Below, in pieces: positions 9,522 through 22,412 of a stretch of 64,000 nt of DNA (position 1 is its first letter; each line of letters starts with the position of its first letter). This stretch comes from Jacaranda mimosifolia (Eukaryota; Streptophyta; Magnoliopsida; Lamiales; Bignoniaceae). The DNA is taken from assembly GCA_018894105.1 (NCBI GenBank), contig CM032119.1, positions 13,037,246-13,101,245 of the forward strand. The letters are read 5' to 3'. The notes under the pieces are model-generated. The model was not told where the DNA came from. It saw only the letters and a program-made list of their open reading frames with translations, and ran no database searches. The translations under genes and the position numbers were made by a program.

Positions 9522-12500
9522 GGACTTAAAATCAATAATGAACAATTATGCCTTACTAATAGTGCTAAAACACATATGCTGCTTAAAGATAACAAATATT
9601 TTTCCCATTTAATAACAAACGATGCTAATATTTATGTGGTATCAAGTAGCAGAAAACTAATGAAGGCTTTAGAAGATCTATCACATTACTACTTGAAGGA
9701 ACAAAATTCAATTTAGATGATGCATTATTTTCTACTAAGTCTCACAAAAATATATTAAACTTCAATGATATTCGCTGAAATAGCTACTTATTAGGATTGG
9801 AAATGCGAAGAATATTGAGTATCTATACATCACAAATATTGTGTCAAGAAAAAAATGTATTTGGGGAAAGTTATTTGTCTTTTTTTCTAGATTGTACAAG
9901 ACATATACTAGTAGAATTGAGACATATGTTACAATAAAGCAGAAGTTTATAAACCCAAATGGCTTTGCTATTTGGAATGACTGACTAGGCCTTCTTAGGT
10001 TAATTATAATGCATAAAATATTTGAAAATTCACATAGGCATCCTTTAAGGACCAAAGATTCTTCAGTTCAAAGACTTTGCATGTGTTATTTGTGCTCAAG
10101 GAAAATTAATTGTTAAACTATCACTAGCCAAAATAAGGTTTAAAAGCTTGAATTTTCAAACATATTTAAAGTTATATATGTAGGCCCATCCACCCTATAT
10201 GTGGTCCACTTATATTTTTTGATTTTAATAGATGCATCCATTAGATAGTCACATAAGTGATTATTATCGACTTTCATCTTGGTATTTGTAAGCTTCCTTG
10301 CTCAAATATTAGATTAAGAGCACAATTTTCAGAATCAAGAAAATTCATATTGATAATGCTGGCGAATTTATGTCTTAGGCTTTTAATGATTACTATATAA
10401 CAATTGGTAGAACCATTAAGTACCTATAATATATGTTTTTATACACAAAACGGTCTAGCATAATCATTCATTTTAAACACCTCCAATTAATAGCTAGACT
10501 ATTATTTGTATGGGGGAAAAAAATCCCCACTTTCATATAGGGATATACACTTTTATATGCAGTAGCATTGTAGGCATCAAAGCAACAATTTATTATAAAT
10601 TCTTCCTATTGGAATTGGTTTTTGGTCAAGATCCTAATATTTCCATGTAAGGATTTTCAAATATTTGGTATGTCCAATCACTCTACACAACGTATAAAGA
10701 TGGGTCCAAGAAGAAGGCTGCAATGATATGTTAGATATAAGTCATCCTCTATAATTAAATATCTTGAACCATTAACAAGGAATTTATTAATGGCATGATT
10801 TGCCGATTACCATTTTAATTAGATAGTTTTCCCAACATTAGGGGAAAAGAAAGTTGAGAAGGAAATTACATGGAATGGATTATCATAATCTTATTTTGAT
10901 TTTCATACGAAGCAATATGAGCTAGCATTTTAAAGGACAATTAATTTGAGAACTATTGCGAATCAATTGTTAGATGTATTTACTAACCTAAATTAATTAC
11001 TAAATCTCACATACCAGCTAAAAATGCTCTAATTTGAACCAATTCCCTAGTAGAACAACCTATTAGTGCAAATGAGAATGACCTATGCCTAAAGTATGGT
11101 AGACCAATTAGTTCCAAGAATAAGAATCTTCAAAAAAAGAAAAAAAAGAAAGAGTGAGTGTTCAAAATGACCATATCATAGAGACGGATGCTCCTAAAGA
11201 GATCCTAGACATAACTATGATAAAACCTCAAAAGAGGTTTAGGTACTTGGAACTAGTGAAAACGAAGAGATCTAGATAAGCTACATCACTATTGGTAAAA
11301 GATGGAATGGAAAAAAGAGATTACTATTTGACAGAATCTTTAATATGATAGCTGATATTTTGAAAGAAAATGAAGATCTTGAACTTAAGTTTGTTGAAAA
11401 ATATCACTAGAGAAATGATTGGCCAAAAATGGTCAGACATAATTCAAGCAAAATTAAATTTACCAAAACTGAAGTTGTTGAACCCGTGGTCCAAATACCT
11501 AAAAGTGTCAAGTAGGTAGGGTGCAAATGGGTGTTTGAGAAATGACAAAAATGAAGTAGTAAGATATAAAATACACCTTGTAGCACAAAGATTTTTACAA
11601 AAGGCTCGACATTGATTATAAATAGCCATATTCTTCTTTAGTAGATGCAATCACCTTGAGATATCTTATTAGTCTGGCATTTAATGAAAAAACTTGATAT
11701 ATATCTAATAGATGTTGTTAAAACCTATTTATTTGGTTCATTTAATACAAAAAATTATGTGTAGTTCCCTAAAAGATTTAGAATTTTTGAAGCATGTCAA
11801 AATTTTCAGAAAAATTGTTTGATTAAGTCAAGCAAATCTTGATATGGATTAAAGCAATCTGGGTATATTTGGTATAATCACCTGAGTGAGTGACGATTAA
11901 AAGAAGTTATAAAAATAATCCAATTTATGCATTTGTTTTTATAAATAGATTCAAATCAAAATTTGTAATAATTATTGTATATGTCGGTGATATAAATACT
12001 ATTAGAAGTCCTCTTCAAAAAGTAGTAGGTTGCTTAAAGAAAGAAGTGAGATGAAAGATCTTGAAGATTTTTTTTTTTTGTCTTGGCCTGCAAATCGATA
12101 CTTGAAAGATAGGATATTTATTCGTCAATTAAGTTATATAGAAAAGATTTTAAAATAATTCTATATGTACCCTAATGATTGTAAGATTGTCAATTGTGAT
12201 AAAGAACTCTTTCGTCTTTGACAGAATGATGAAGAATTCTTGGTCCTAAAGTACCATACCCAAGTGCTATAGGGGCATTAATGTATCTTACTAATAATAC
12301 AACATTTGATATGGCATTTGTTATATGTTTATTATTAATATTTAATCTTCTTCAATTAAAAGACTTCCGAATGGTGTTAAGCATATATTTCAATAACTTC
12401 GAGGAACCATTGATATGAGGCTACTTTACTTCAAATGGATCATAATCACAATTAATTGACTGTGTAAATACTAAATATCTATCTAATTCACATAAAGCTC

Positions 12501-13200
12501 CATTTCTTATAGATTATTTATTTACATGTGAGGATATTGCTGTATTATGGCATTCAACAAAACTAACTTTAGTTGCTACTTTTTCAAATCATGCAAAAAT
12601 CATTGCAATGCATGAGGTGAGTAGAGAATGTGTTTGGCTAAGACCATTAACATAATATGTTCAAAAGATGTGCAGTTTAGCAGTTAGAAAAAGAATTCCA
12701 ATAAAATTATATGAAGATAATGCAACACATATAGCTTAGTTAAAGGGGGCACACTCATCAATTTTTTTTTTTAACTCGGATCTTTAGATGAATTGTGACA
12801 TTGATGTTCAACAAATTTGTTCAAGTTATAATGTAATAGACCTATCCATGAGGCATTACCCATGACAATATTTTAGAAGTTAGTACACAATATTAGAATG
12901 TATCAGTTTAAGGATATCACGTGATGCTTACATAAAGGGTGTAAGAATACAAAATGCACTTCTTTTCCCTTTATCCATGGTTTTTCCCAATCGGATTTTC
13001 CTGGAAGTATTTTCAATGGAGACAACATAAAAAATATATTATAATATTCTGTACTCTTCTTCTTTCACTAGATTTTGTCCCATAGGGTTTTTCTTGGTAA
13101 AACTTTAACAAAACACATTATTATTGATGGACATCCAAGGGGAAGTATTGTAAGCATTAAAGGTCTAATGGATGTCCATATCAACTTTTAAATTTGTTAA
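9522..13200 (+). mobile_element. Degenerate Ty1/copia element, 5'-truncated (copia A)
   Basis: Plus-strand copia pol in correct order but with many stops and frameshifts. A protease/pre-integrase segment occupies 9540-9770. Integrase is at about 10160-10830, with LIDAS, the active-site block HIDNAGEF (about 10333) and PPQR-KMGPRRRL. Reverse transcriptase runs about 11440-12150 with GCKWVFEK, the LYGLKQSG-type block and YVGD at 11980-11991 where YVDD is expected. RNase H-like sequence continues to about 12740. A purine tract, AAGGGGAAG, and a candidate 3' LTR start at 13149 follow. gag and the 5' LTR are missing. The 3' LTR is cut after about 50 bp by the Harbinger-type terminus at 13201. Confidence 0.8.
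13149..13200 (+). repeat. Start of the 3' LTR of copia A, interrupted
   Basis: TGTAAGCATTAAAGG follows the tract AAGGGGAAGTAT. Only about 52 bp precede the next element's terminus. Where the rest of this LTR lies was not found. Confidence 0.45.
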
Positions 13201-14734
13201 GGGCGCATTTGATTGGTGCTATTAGCAGCAACACAGGGGGCTAATCTATGGTAATGTGCTGTTTGATATGGGCAATAAGTTTTGCAGGCTAGCCTCTAAC
13301 TTTTTGAAAGTCCACCACTATGCAATCAATTACCCTCTCTTGAAATAGTGGGTGTAGGGGTGTGATTCATTAATTGCATCTTTATTTCAAATCTCCCTTC
13401 ACCTCGCAAGGTCTGAAATGCCCTTAATCTTCAAGCATCATTCCATTTATGCCTTTCTAGTCTAGATATTATCTCCAACTCAACCAAAATAAAAAACTCA
13501 AAGACAGAAATCACAAATTTCCCTTTGCATAATATCGAAACCTAGCTCTTCACATCGCTATGAATTTCACTTAATCATAAACAATCGGTTTAGCTACAGT
13601 GTATCATCTCTTGCCTATTTTGAGTTTCAGTTGCGAGTCGGCCTTTTTCATCAATTCCTATAGTATTTCACTTATTTTTATTCTTTCATTTCTTCTTCAT
13701 ACTAGCAATTGACATATATGTTCTTTTTGTATCGATTTTTGTTCTAGGTTGTTGTGCTTCAAACATTGTTTTTTTAGTAGATTGAGATGTTGTGTGATGG
13801 TAGAAGCTATGACTCATCACATCTAGTCCGAAATATTAACTCTGACAGACATGGAAAGCCGTTTAGTTTTATGTTTGTGTTCGAGATATTATTTTTACTA
13901 TTCCCTAGTATCTAATGCATTCTACACATCTATAAATTGTTGATATAATTGTTCATATTTTACTATTTGGTTGTGAGGAAATGGCATAAGTGTGGATAAA
14001 ATGCCTAAATATAGGATGATAAGCTAAATCACAGAATTTCAATTTTAGCATTGGAGAAATCAATCCATTTGACTGAAGGTTTGAGCTGCAAGTTTGTGAG
14101 GTGGCTCTAAAAGCATCCTTTAATTTGTGTCTCTATTTGGAGATTTTTAACAATAGTAATATCTTAAATTGTTGGCCATTTTTGAATTCTCTATAATAGC
14201 CATTTGAGAATTTTTAATTACATGTATACATATGTCTTTCACTAACAGAAATACGGTGTGCCAATGCCAAATGGGTGAATCAATTTAATAAATTATTTTG
14301 TAAGCATTGTTTTCTTGTGCTGGTGCATACAATATATTGTGAATAATTTGTGTTGGTCCATATGTTAACAAAAGAAGCAAAGAGTTTACGGTACTATGAA
14401 AGTAAAATTGTTGCAAATTGTTGTCATAATATACAACATTCCTTATTTGCTTGGCTTGCTTTCGCATTGGCTTTTTTACTTTTAATCACTACTAATCAGT
14501 ATCCCTTTAGGATTATTATTGAAAAATTGCAAGGATTGGAATATCAAAATTTGAGTTTTGATATATATATATTCGTGTATTTTTGCTGCGAAGAATTATT
14601 TGCATCTATTTATTTTATCATGTTTACCATATACATTATGAGAGACGGGGTGCTAGATGAAGTCGAGTCCCCAAGAGGTGGAGTGTCATTTTTAAAAGAC
14701 CGGGGATCAATTAGAACACCTGAGAGAGATTGTG

Positions 14735-15760
14735 GAATTCAACGATCAAGCATATTTGGACAATTTACTTACCGATAGAAGTATCTCTTGGAGGCTTTTT
14801 ATTTGATGGAACATGTAGGGGGCTACACCACAAAAAAATTGAAAGCATTCTTGAGAAAGTGGCCATTTTTTTGTCTATTCTAGTATCATAAGAAGAATAT
14901 GGTTGTAAAACATGATTTTAAAAAATTTGGTCATACAATTGGCAAGTATTTCAAACAATGCCTTAAAACAGTTATCAAGATTAGTCCATTGCTCTTTGTC
15001 AATCATCAACCCGTTGATGATGAATGTACTAACAAAACTTGGAGATACTTTAAGGTAGTAATTTACATAAATCAATGAGCCAATTAAATCTAATAAATTT
15101 TTGGATCTATTATTTATGTGAAACTGTTATTTTTTTTGTTTTAGGGTGTTTTTGGGGCTCTTAATGGTACTTACATATTAATTCGAGTACCAACAACTAA
15201 ACAAACACGTTACAAGTCCAAAAAAGGGTGAAATTTCAGTGAATGTTCTTAGTGTGTACAATCGTGAAACGAATTTCATGTATGTTCTTGTCGAATATGA
15301 GGGATCTACTGTGGATAGTAGGGTATTGCACAGCTGTTAACAAACCAAATGACCTAAAAGTACTTGTTGGTATGTTTTATTTTTATAAGTTGTATTATTC
15401 CACTTCCATTAATATAAACTAATGTTAAACTTTTTTTTAGGAAACTATTATTTATTTTATGATGGTAATACCACTTGTGAAGGTTTTTTTACTCCATATC
15501 ATGGCGCCGATACCACCTCGATGATTAGAGAGATGGAGCATTGGCACCACAAAATCCTCATGAATATTTCAACATAAAGCATGCTAGGGTGGCACAATGT
15601 TACTGAGAGGGCTTTTAGACTTAAGAAGGGGCAATAGGCTATCCTAAGGAGCAATATTCAATCAAGACTTAGAAAATGATAATCTTAGCTTGTGCGCTTC
15701 TATACAATTACATTTGTATATAGATGCCTATTGACCTATTCGAGGATAATGTGTTGCATG
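14735..15760 (+). pseudogene. PIF/Harbinger DDE transposase pseudogene
   Basis: Translated pieces follow the plant Harbinger transposase from end to end: LEAF-LMEHVGGYTTKKL, then HDFKKFGHTIGKYFKQCL, NHQPVDDECTNKTWRYFK, ALNGTYILIRVPTTKQ, KGEISVNVLSVYN, NYYLFYDG, EGFFTPYHGA, TERAFRLKKG and the IILACALLYNYI-type end. Introns are possible between the WRYFK and GALNG blocks (about 15056-15145) and before NYYLFYDG (about 15350-15441), where TTTTTTAG-type acceptors occur. The first catalytic aspartate is replaced: the usual GALDGT block reads GALNGT. The second Asp (YDG) and the Glu (TERAF) remain. Several stops and frameshifts are present. The enzyme would cut and reinsert its element at TWA sites; this copy is dead. 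Confidence 0.85.
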
Positions 15761-16129
15761 GTCATGATGGTGCTCAAAAGATGGTGTCGACCATATTGAC
15801 ACGATTGAGAGCTCATCAGAGTGGAGCAATCAATTTGATAACTTGGCAACCAATATTACCAATCGTGGAGATGGGCTCATTCTATATCATATCGTATACG
15901 TCCAATCGACATTATGAATAGATATCTTAAGTGATCTAGGGATTGAATAGATGTTTCAAACTAATTGTTTGTTGGTTGGTTTATATTTAAACATAAACTT
16001 CATTGCTTTAATTTTTGCGATATGCGCTTATGTTTAATTTAAATGTGAACGTATGAACTACCTCCTGTGAGTATTTATCTATATTATATTTAAGTGTTAC
16101 AAATGTAAACTAACATTGTTAATGACACA

Positions 16130-17210
16130 GGTAATGGCGCAACCTGAGTGCTTCTCTCACAGTATGATAGGTCAAGTAAATCAGCCTCTACCCCACGACA
16201 TTTTTGGACCCATCAAAAGGGAGAGGATCTAATAAATGCAATGAAGAATTTGCAGATAGGTGATTAGAAATGCAATAGATTTTTTAAATGAAGTTACATG
16301 GTTAGGTTGGAGTCTATGATAGGCAAGAAATTCCTTGATAGTAGCATCTTCGTGAAACATATAAAATCAAAATTGCAAGTATGGAAAAGATATACTCTAT
16401 TCTAAAAGGCATACTCGATTCTAGTGGAAGTGGTGGAGCTACCATAAAGCTCACAATGCATATGATAATTGTGGAGTCTGAATCTATTTGGGTTGAATAT
16501 GTAAAGTTAGAAATATGAAGTTTATCTTTTTTGTAACTAATTTAATTTTAACCTTATAAAATATAAAGAGTGCTTATGTTAACCTCCATGTTGACTAGGT
16601 ACAACCTGATACGGCCAAGCTTAGAGGAAAATGACACCCATGGTATAATAGTTAGGTAGAGATCTTGGGAAATGATAGGGCAATCGGTGAGCAATCATTT
16701 GACGTAGCCGATATTGTTCAAGAGTTGTTACATAGTTCTAATGTAAACAATGGAGAGAAGGTAGCTGTGAACGTCGAGACAAGTCCTAGATTTACTGCTG
16801 GAAATATTGCTGAAAATAATACAGTTTCTGTCACTCTACTATTTGGTTTGGGTTCGAAGAAGAAGTCATCCTCTTCTAGCAAGAAAAAGAGGATCGAATC
16901 ATACAACATTTACTTTGAAAGATGACGGGGACACTGCTAGAAAACACAAATCAACCATTGGAAATCTTGCAGACAAGCTAATCTGGCCGCCGCCACTGCT
17001 ACCTAACTTGGACTCTTCCCTGAGAACGTCTTTATTTGAATCACTCGCTAAAATCCCATATCTATCTTTAGATGTTTAGATAACACTCATTTTAGATAAC
17101 ACTTATTATCTGATGCACAACAAATTAGATATGGATGTTTTGGAGGGATACCTAAAGAGGCAAGAACTCGTTTTGTGCGTTTGTTACTATCTAGTACTTT
17201 GTGCTCAAGC
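16130..17210 (+). pseudogene. Harbinger-associated Myb/SANT-like (trihelix-type) protein pseudogene
   Basis: Second gene of the Harbinger element. Remnants in order: a broken GSNKCNEEFADR stretch in place of the usual TW-eE-A-I--M region, then HIKSKLQVWKR, ESESIWVEYVK, and GNDRAIGEQSFDVADIVQEL (open reading 16665-16925). Near the end come ESLAKIPYLSLD and, in a shifted frame, YLMHNKLDMDV plus a region like IPKEAR-RFVRLLL. This is the layout of Myb_DNA-bind_3 proteins encoded by plant PIF/Harbinger elements, which bind the transposase and bring it to the nucleus and TIRs. A serine/lysine-rich stretch (about 16855-16895) could be a nuclear signal. Multiple stops make it a pseudogene. Confidence 0.75.
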
Positions 17211-20200
17211 TAAGTTGTATTTTGCTACTATCTTGTACTTTGCTCACTACTATTCTATGTGTATATTTTAGTGAAGCATGAATTTGTGTATTTGGTGCTA
17301 CCAAGCACGTAATTAAGGGGTAGATATGAAATTTTATGATTGTATTGCCTTGAATCGATAGGTTTTGAAAAAAAAAATTGGAGTCCTCTTATGGTTTATA
17401 GCTAGACTTCTACTTGTTATTATGGTAGCATGTTTTGAGACATGTGTTCTATTGTAATCTTAGTAACAATGGGTTGATTTAACTAATCTATATGGAATGA
17501 TATTTTCGAACTTTATATAGTTCTTGTATCAATGTTGCTCTAAAATTTTGGCTTTGGAAAATGAAGAGTCTCCTTAACTCTATTCTTACAATTTTTATTT
17601 AGATATGTATGTCTAAGTTTGGAAAGAGGGTCAATTCTTCATAAACTAATAGTTGTCCATTAGTTACTGTCTAATTTACTTCGGTCTCGGGCTTTTAGCT
17701 GTTACATCTTACATCTTAATAATGCCACTTCACTAGCATGTTCTTGGTGCTAGTCTTGTTGACTATCAATTTCTAAGAATCTAATATTACGCTGCTAGCT
17801 AATTGGACGTCGCATGTACGTATTGCATATGATATAGCTCATATTTTGGGATTAGGATTTGAGTTTGTGCATAACAAAAACTAAAAGAACATTATTGTCT
17901 TGGAATCAATACTAAATGCACAAATTTATCATTTTGGCCCATATGAGCTTTGTGGGGGAGATTATGAGGGATATGTGACAAATTTCATACACATGCGCAT
18001 CCTTAATATAAATCCTACTAACAAATGGTCACCTATTTTGTTTCTGGCTAGCTATAATGCATGGTTTTGTTTGGATTGAGTTTGGTAGTGCCATTGGCAT
18101 CCTGTTTAAATTTTGATATGCTTTAACTCTCTAATTGCTCGTGTAACAGCTTGAGACAACTCTCTTATCATGGCTACACCAAAATTTAGATAACAATTGT
18201 GTGAAAAATGAAAATAACAAACTAATGCCATTTCCAACTCCTTAAGTATCTGTACTCCTCTTTACAACTTTTTGAGACCAAATTGCCATTTACTATGAAA
18301 ACAAATTCCAAGCATAAATAAATAAGACTCTGTGCCAATGGAAAGATAACAAGAAACTGAAATGATATTATAAGCAATAATACGCAAAACAACTTGTCTC
18401 AAAGTCTACATACCATAATATCCCAATGGGATACGTATTAACCACTAAAGAAGCAACATCACGACTAATATTAAGCTATAGAGCAATAATGTCTATGGTT
18501 ATTTATTTGAAAAAAGGAGCAACGTATTATATAAACACAAACTATGACGATAATGACATCAATGCATCGAGATGGGAATGCCTAACATCATTAAACAAGA
18601 AACATAAACCTCTCTTCTTGACATGGCACTTGGAAGTGTTGGAGATAGATGCGTGGGAACTTGTTGGACCTCCAATTGGGGAAAGGTTCGAAAGGCCAAA
18701 AATCTCCTTATCATCTTCTTCTATCTATAGGCCAAAAGAATGGATTGCTGCGTAGAATTGGAGATGGAATAGTATTTGTTAACTTTCTTGAGTCTTAACT
18801 TGCATCATCACACCTATACACTTTCTCTAAATTAGGTTGGTACAATTATTGTAAAAAATTTGTATTATTTCCAGCTACCCAAAAACATTAATCAACTTTG
18901 GAAGACCAAATATCTAACATAACTCGGACCACTGTGCCTATCCTTTCATCATGCATGCCATCGAAATTGTATATATAGACAAAGCTAAATAAAAAAATTA
19001 GATTACGTGATGCATGAAAGTGGGACATCGGTAGATTAGACAACAATTTAACATGTAATAAAAATAATTTGTTTGAATATTAAGCATCAAGCAAATATTA
19101 CGATGGTAAAGTACTCCTAAATGTAATCTTTGTCTGTCATGGTGTTGTGTTCCTCATTATATTTAACTAGGGATAGAGAAATTTAAAAGACAAGTACGTA
19201 CATTTTTTTTGCAGATTCTTGAAATGCATGCTCACATCCTTAAAAGTGAAGTTTATCCCCAACTTAACATTCACCGAGTGAATGTATGAATGAATGACAA
19301 CAACATCAGACCAATCAAGAGATCTTTCATCTAATCAAGCATACTCCGCAAGTCAGCTAATGAATCCTTTGTCAATTTCCTCAAAACATAGTGCCACGTA
19401 GAAAACTTGTTCTTGACTTTAGGGATATCTTTGAGCCATGAGATGATTGAATGGAATTGTTTTAAAGTTATAACAAAATGGGAGGATACATACACCTAAC
19501 ACACTTCCTAAGGTCGAGCCAAATGCATATACTCAAATTTATATATTTTTTTTGATAGCATCCATATTTAATGTGAAGTGACACCAAGCATAGCCTTTCA
19601 TTATCTTTTCAATTGTCTAATAAGATTAATAAAGTGGTATAATATGCAACCAAGGTCACATGAAGTTGATAAGGCATGGCGTGCAAGGCTAAAAAAGGCA
19701 TGTCGAGAATTTGGAAAGCATCACAGCAAAGATTCAGCCTCTACTTTTCAGAAGCTACATTTTTTATGTGCAAGCAACAATGGAGGGTCAATTAGGAAAT
19801 TATTAGTTTGGCCTCTTTCCATTGGTGTTAATAGCTTATATTGACAAGCCTAACATAGTAAGAGATGATGATAACATGTTTGAACATTTAATCAAAGAGA
19901 TCATACATGTAGGGCCCCATCAATCTACTACAGGTGTTAAAAAAAACTACATTGCCATTTGATCAAAGTGATCATATATGTCCTATCATGAACTGCCGAA
20001 ACAAGTTTTATACAATATAATCCACAATGGCATGATTTCTGTATGTTTCTAATAAGCATTTTCCAAAGTTTATTAGTAGGAGTTCTCCAGCTATCCGTCA
20101 TCTCTTGCCAATGTTTATTTAATAACTATTTTCATGAATTTTGAGGGCTGACCAAACCAATGCATGTGCTGTATATTATCCATATGTTTATAGAAATTGA

Positions 20201-22388
20201 TATTGCATTAATGTCACTAAATGCTTGTACACCTCTAACTACATGAGATTCCTACATTTGGGATAATCCACAAAGAATGGAAGGAAACATTATATAGTAC
20301 ATTCAAGGTTCAAAGATATAGATACAGATGATTAAAGAAAATATAAACCGACAATGAAAGTTATAAAAGGATCCCAAACGTCGGTACTTTATTAAAAAGT
20401 TACATTACAAGCATATTTCATGACTACTTATGCATACAAAAAGACCATTACAATACAAGATTTCCAATCACCGAACCCATCAACAGCCCGACAAAAGCAG
20501 TAATGATAATGCAGCCACATCCAATACAACCACCAAAGATTGTTGTAGATTTCATGTTAGGATTTGGAAGATTAAATAACTCAGGTCGCTGATTACAAGA
20601 GTTATGAATTAAAAGACATGTACGTGAACTTTCACTTTGCTCTGCATGATCAACGGATCCACTTTCCTATGACTTTGAGTCCTTATAAGTTGAAGGACTC
20701 TAACATAGGCACCTGGAATAAAGGGTCGAGAATATGCTTTGTAGGATCCACTCTCCTCATGCAAATAATTCCAAAGTAGCTATCGTGGTTGTCATTGCGG
20801 ATATTTGTGAATTCACCTACCAAGATTCTGTGTTGTGTGAGATTGACGGAGCATCATTTAATCTCCACCGTAAAGGCATTAGGGTGATGGCTTTAGAATT
20901 ATTGCTCCCTACATACAAAATCAGCAAAATGAAACAACAAACCCATATACAAATAAGCAAAAATATTGATTCCTAATGAATTTCTTCTTCATACTAGCAA
21001 TTTAAAATGCATATTTCTACTGCATAGCTACCATAGAAAAATATTTCTACCTATGATGGAGTTGGATTATATTTAGCTAGCAATACAGTTGCAATATTCT
21101 CTTCATGAATATTAAATCTTGTCACATTTGGACAGATTAATTCTGTTAAATAAAATTCAGCCATTTAAGCGATTGAAATAGAATTTTAATATGTTGTCAT
21201 ATTTAGTAGTTTCATTTGGGAACTACTACAAGTTTGCAGGGAAATGTTTTGCTGACTAATTAAAATCTACATATATAATTTATGTACAAATCGACTTAAT
21301 GCATATCAGTTGGATGCTTCCTTTCTTCGTTTTCCCTCAAAAGTATATTTGTTGATAAATTAGTAATAAAACAACTATATGTAATACCTAGAAGTGTATA
21401 CCTCATAATTAGTTCAGAGAAGTTGGAAAACAACTTTATATAAGTGATTAACATGAACTTTTTAGCAGCATTGAACTCAAGGCCTAATCCCTAAATTAGA
21501 ACAAGGGATATTAGGATAAGGAGTTTGACTATTCAGTAGACCTTCAGCCAAGAAGTCATTGAGAAAAATCCATATCAAATATACAAATTTTTTATGAAGG
21601 GATTTATGAGCAAATTTGGGATATAATTGATTCTCTACGTAACCATGGATTCGTGGCTTGTGTGGAAGTACGCCTAGTGTTTGTTAAGAATATTCCTATA
21701 GTTTGTGCTTTGACAAAATCAACGTGTATCAGTTTTTCTTCTTGCCCTAGAAAAGAGAACTGTCGTTAGCCCCCAATTAACTCTCTGAGAATCGAATTTA
21801 ATATTAATCGATTTGTATGAGTTCTCACTTACTTATCAAATAATAAGAATAATATAAGACCAATAATATACAAGCTGGTTCAAACTAACCAATTTTTCCA
21901 GGTCATATGCAATTTATAACAGTAAACCACAATAGTATAACAACATTGTAAAAGAAAAAGAAAAAGGAAAAAAAGCCCACAACAGTTACCTAACTAAGAC
22001 CTATAAAGTGTGGTTGGAAACTTTTGCCTCTCCCAACTCAACACTGGTCAGCAAAAACCAACTGTGCTGTGGAGAAAGCTTTGTGTAGGTTTTTTGGGTG
22101 GCGAAGGGGGTTTTTTGGCGACTAGATCAGTATTAAGCTCAAGACATAGGGATTTTGAATGTTTGGCAGAATGGAAGTGAATAATTTTTTTTTTTTTAAT
22201 TGGAGGGTAAGCCTCATTTACCAAGGTCAAATTTGTTATCACAAATTTAATGAAGGGTATCAAATGCCTGTTTATGGAAGAAGAGAGATTGTTGTGGAGA
22301 CTAGTTGTGGAGCAGTCTTCTATATCAAACATAGCAATAAATTATTCAATCTCACACAATTTTCTAGTATTACAATCACCACTATTAT
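17211..22388. other. Unassigned sequence right of the Harbinger genes
   Basis: No gene was recognised with confidence. A 109-codon open stretch (18426-18755, plus) and an 88-codon one (19578-19844, plus) match nothing I know. The phrase ATCAAAG-GATCATA recurs at about 19890 and 19962. A minus-strand small ORF at 20448-20555 is listed separately. This may be the long right part of the Harbinger element or ordinary intergenic DNA. Confidence 0.35.
20448..20555 (-). CDS. Possible 35-residue hydrophobic peptide
   Basis: A minus-strand ATG (20555-20553) opens 35 codons ending in TAA (20450-20448). The product is strongly hydrophobic, with a Cys cluster (GGCIGCGC) followed by a membrane-like stretch of Ile, Val, Leu, Ala and Gly. 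About 55 bp downstream on the same strand is an AATAAA (about 20396-20391), which fits a transcript end. It could be the tail exon of a longer minus-strand gene or pure chance; no upstream exon was recognised. Confidence 0.2.
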   Translation of the reverse strand: MKSTTIFGGCIGCGCIIITAFVGLLMGSVIGNLVL

Positions 22389-22412
22389 CCATATTCCAAA
22401 TCAATCGCGCCC
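22389..22412 (-). repeat. Candidate PIF/Harbinger right terminus
   Basis: Read on the minus strand this begins GGGCGCGATTGATTTGG, close to the 13201 terminus GGGCGCATTTGATTGG, and it is flanked by TAG. It may be the partner of 13201 or the end of an unrelated short MITE. Confidence 0.35.

Larger units (their letters stand above)
13201..17210 (+). mobile_element. PIF/Harbinger autonomous-type transposon, decayed
   Basis: The left terminus GGGCGCATTTGATTGG follows TAA (13198-13200), the target trinucleotide preferred by PIF/Harbinger elements. Inside are both genes of an autonomous Harbinger: a DDE transposase remnant and a Myb/SANT-like ORF remnant, in that order and on the same strand. The right end is uncertain: the best candidate is a related inverted motif ending at 22412 and followed by TAG, which would make a 9.2 kb element. 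I therefore close the feature at the last recognisable coding sequence. Confidence 0.7.

Noticed and set aside
18426..18755. 109-codon plus-strand frame
   Set aside because: No motif, no neighbouring exon and no codon pattern I could support as a gene.
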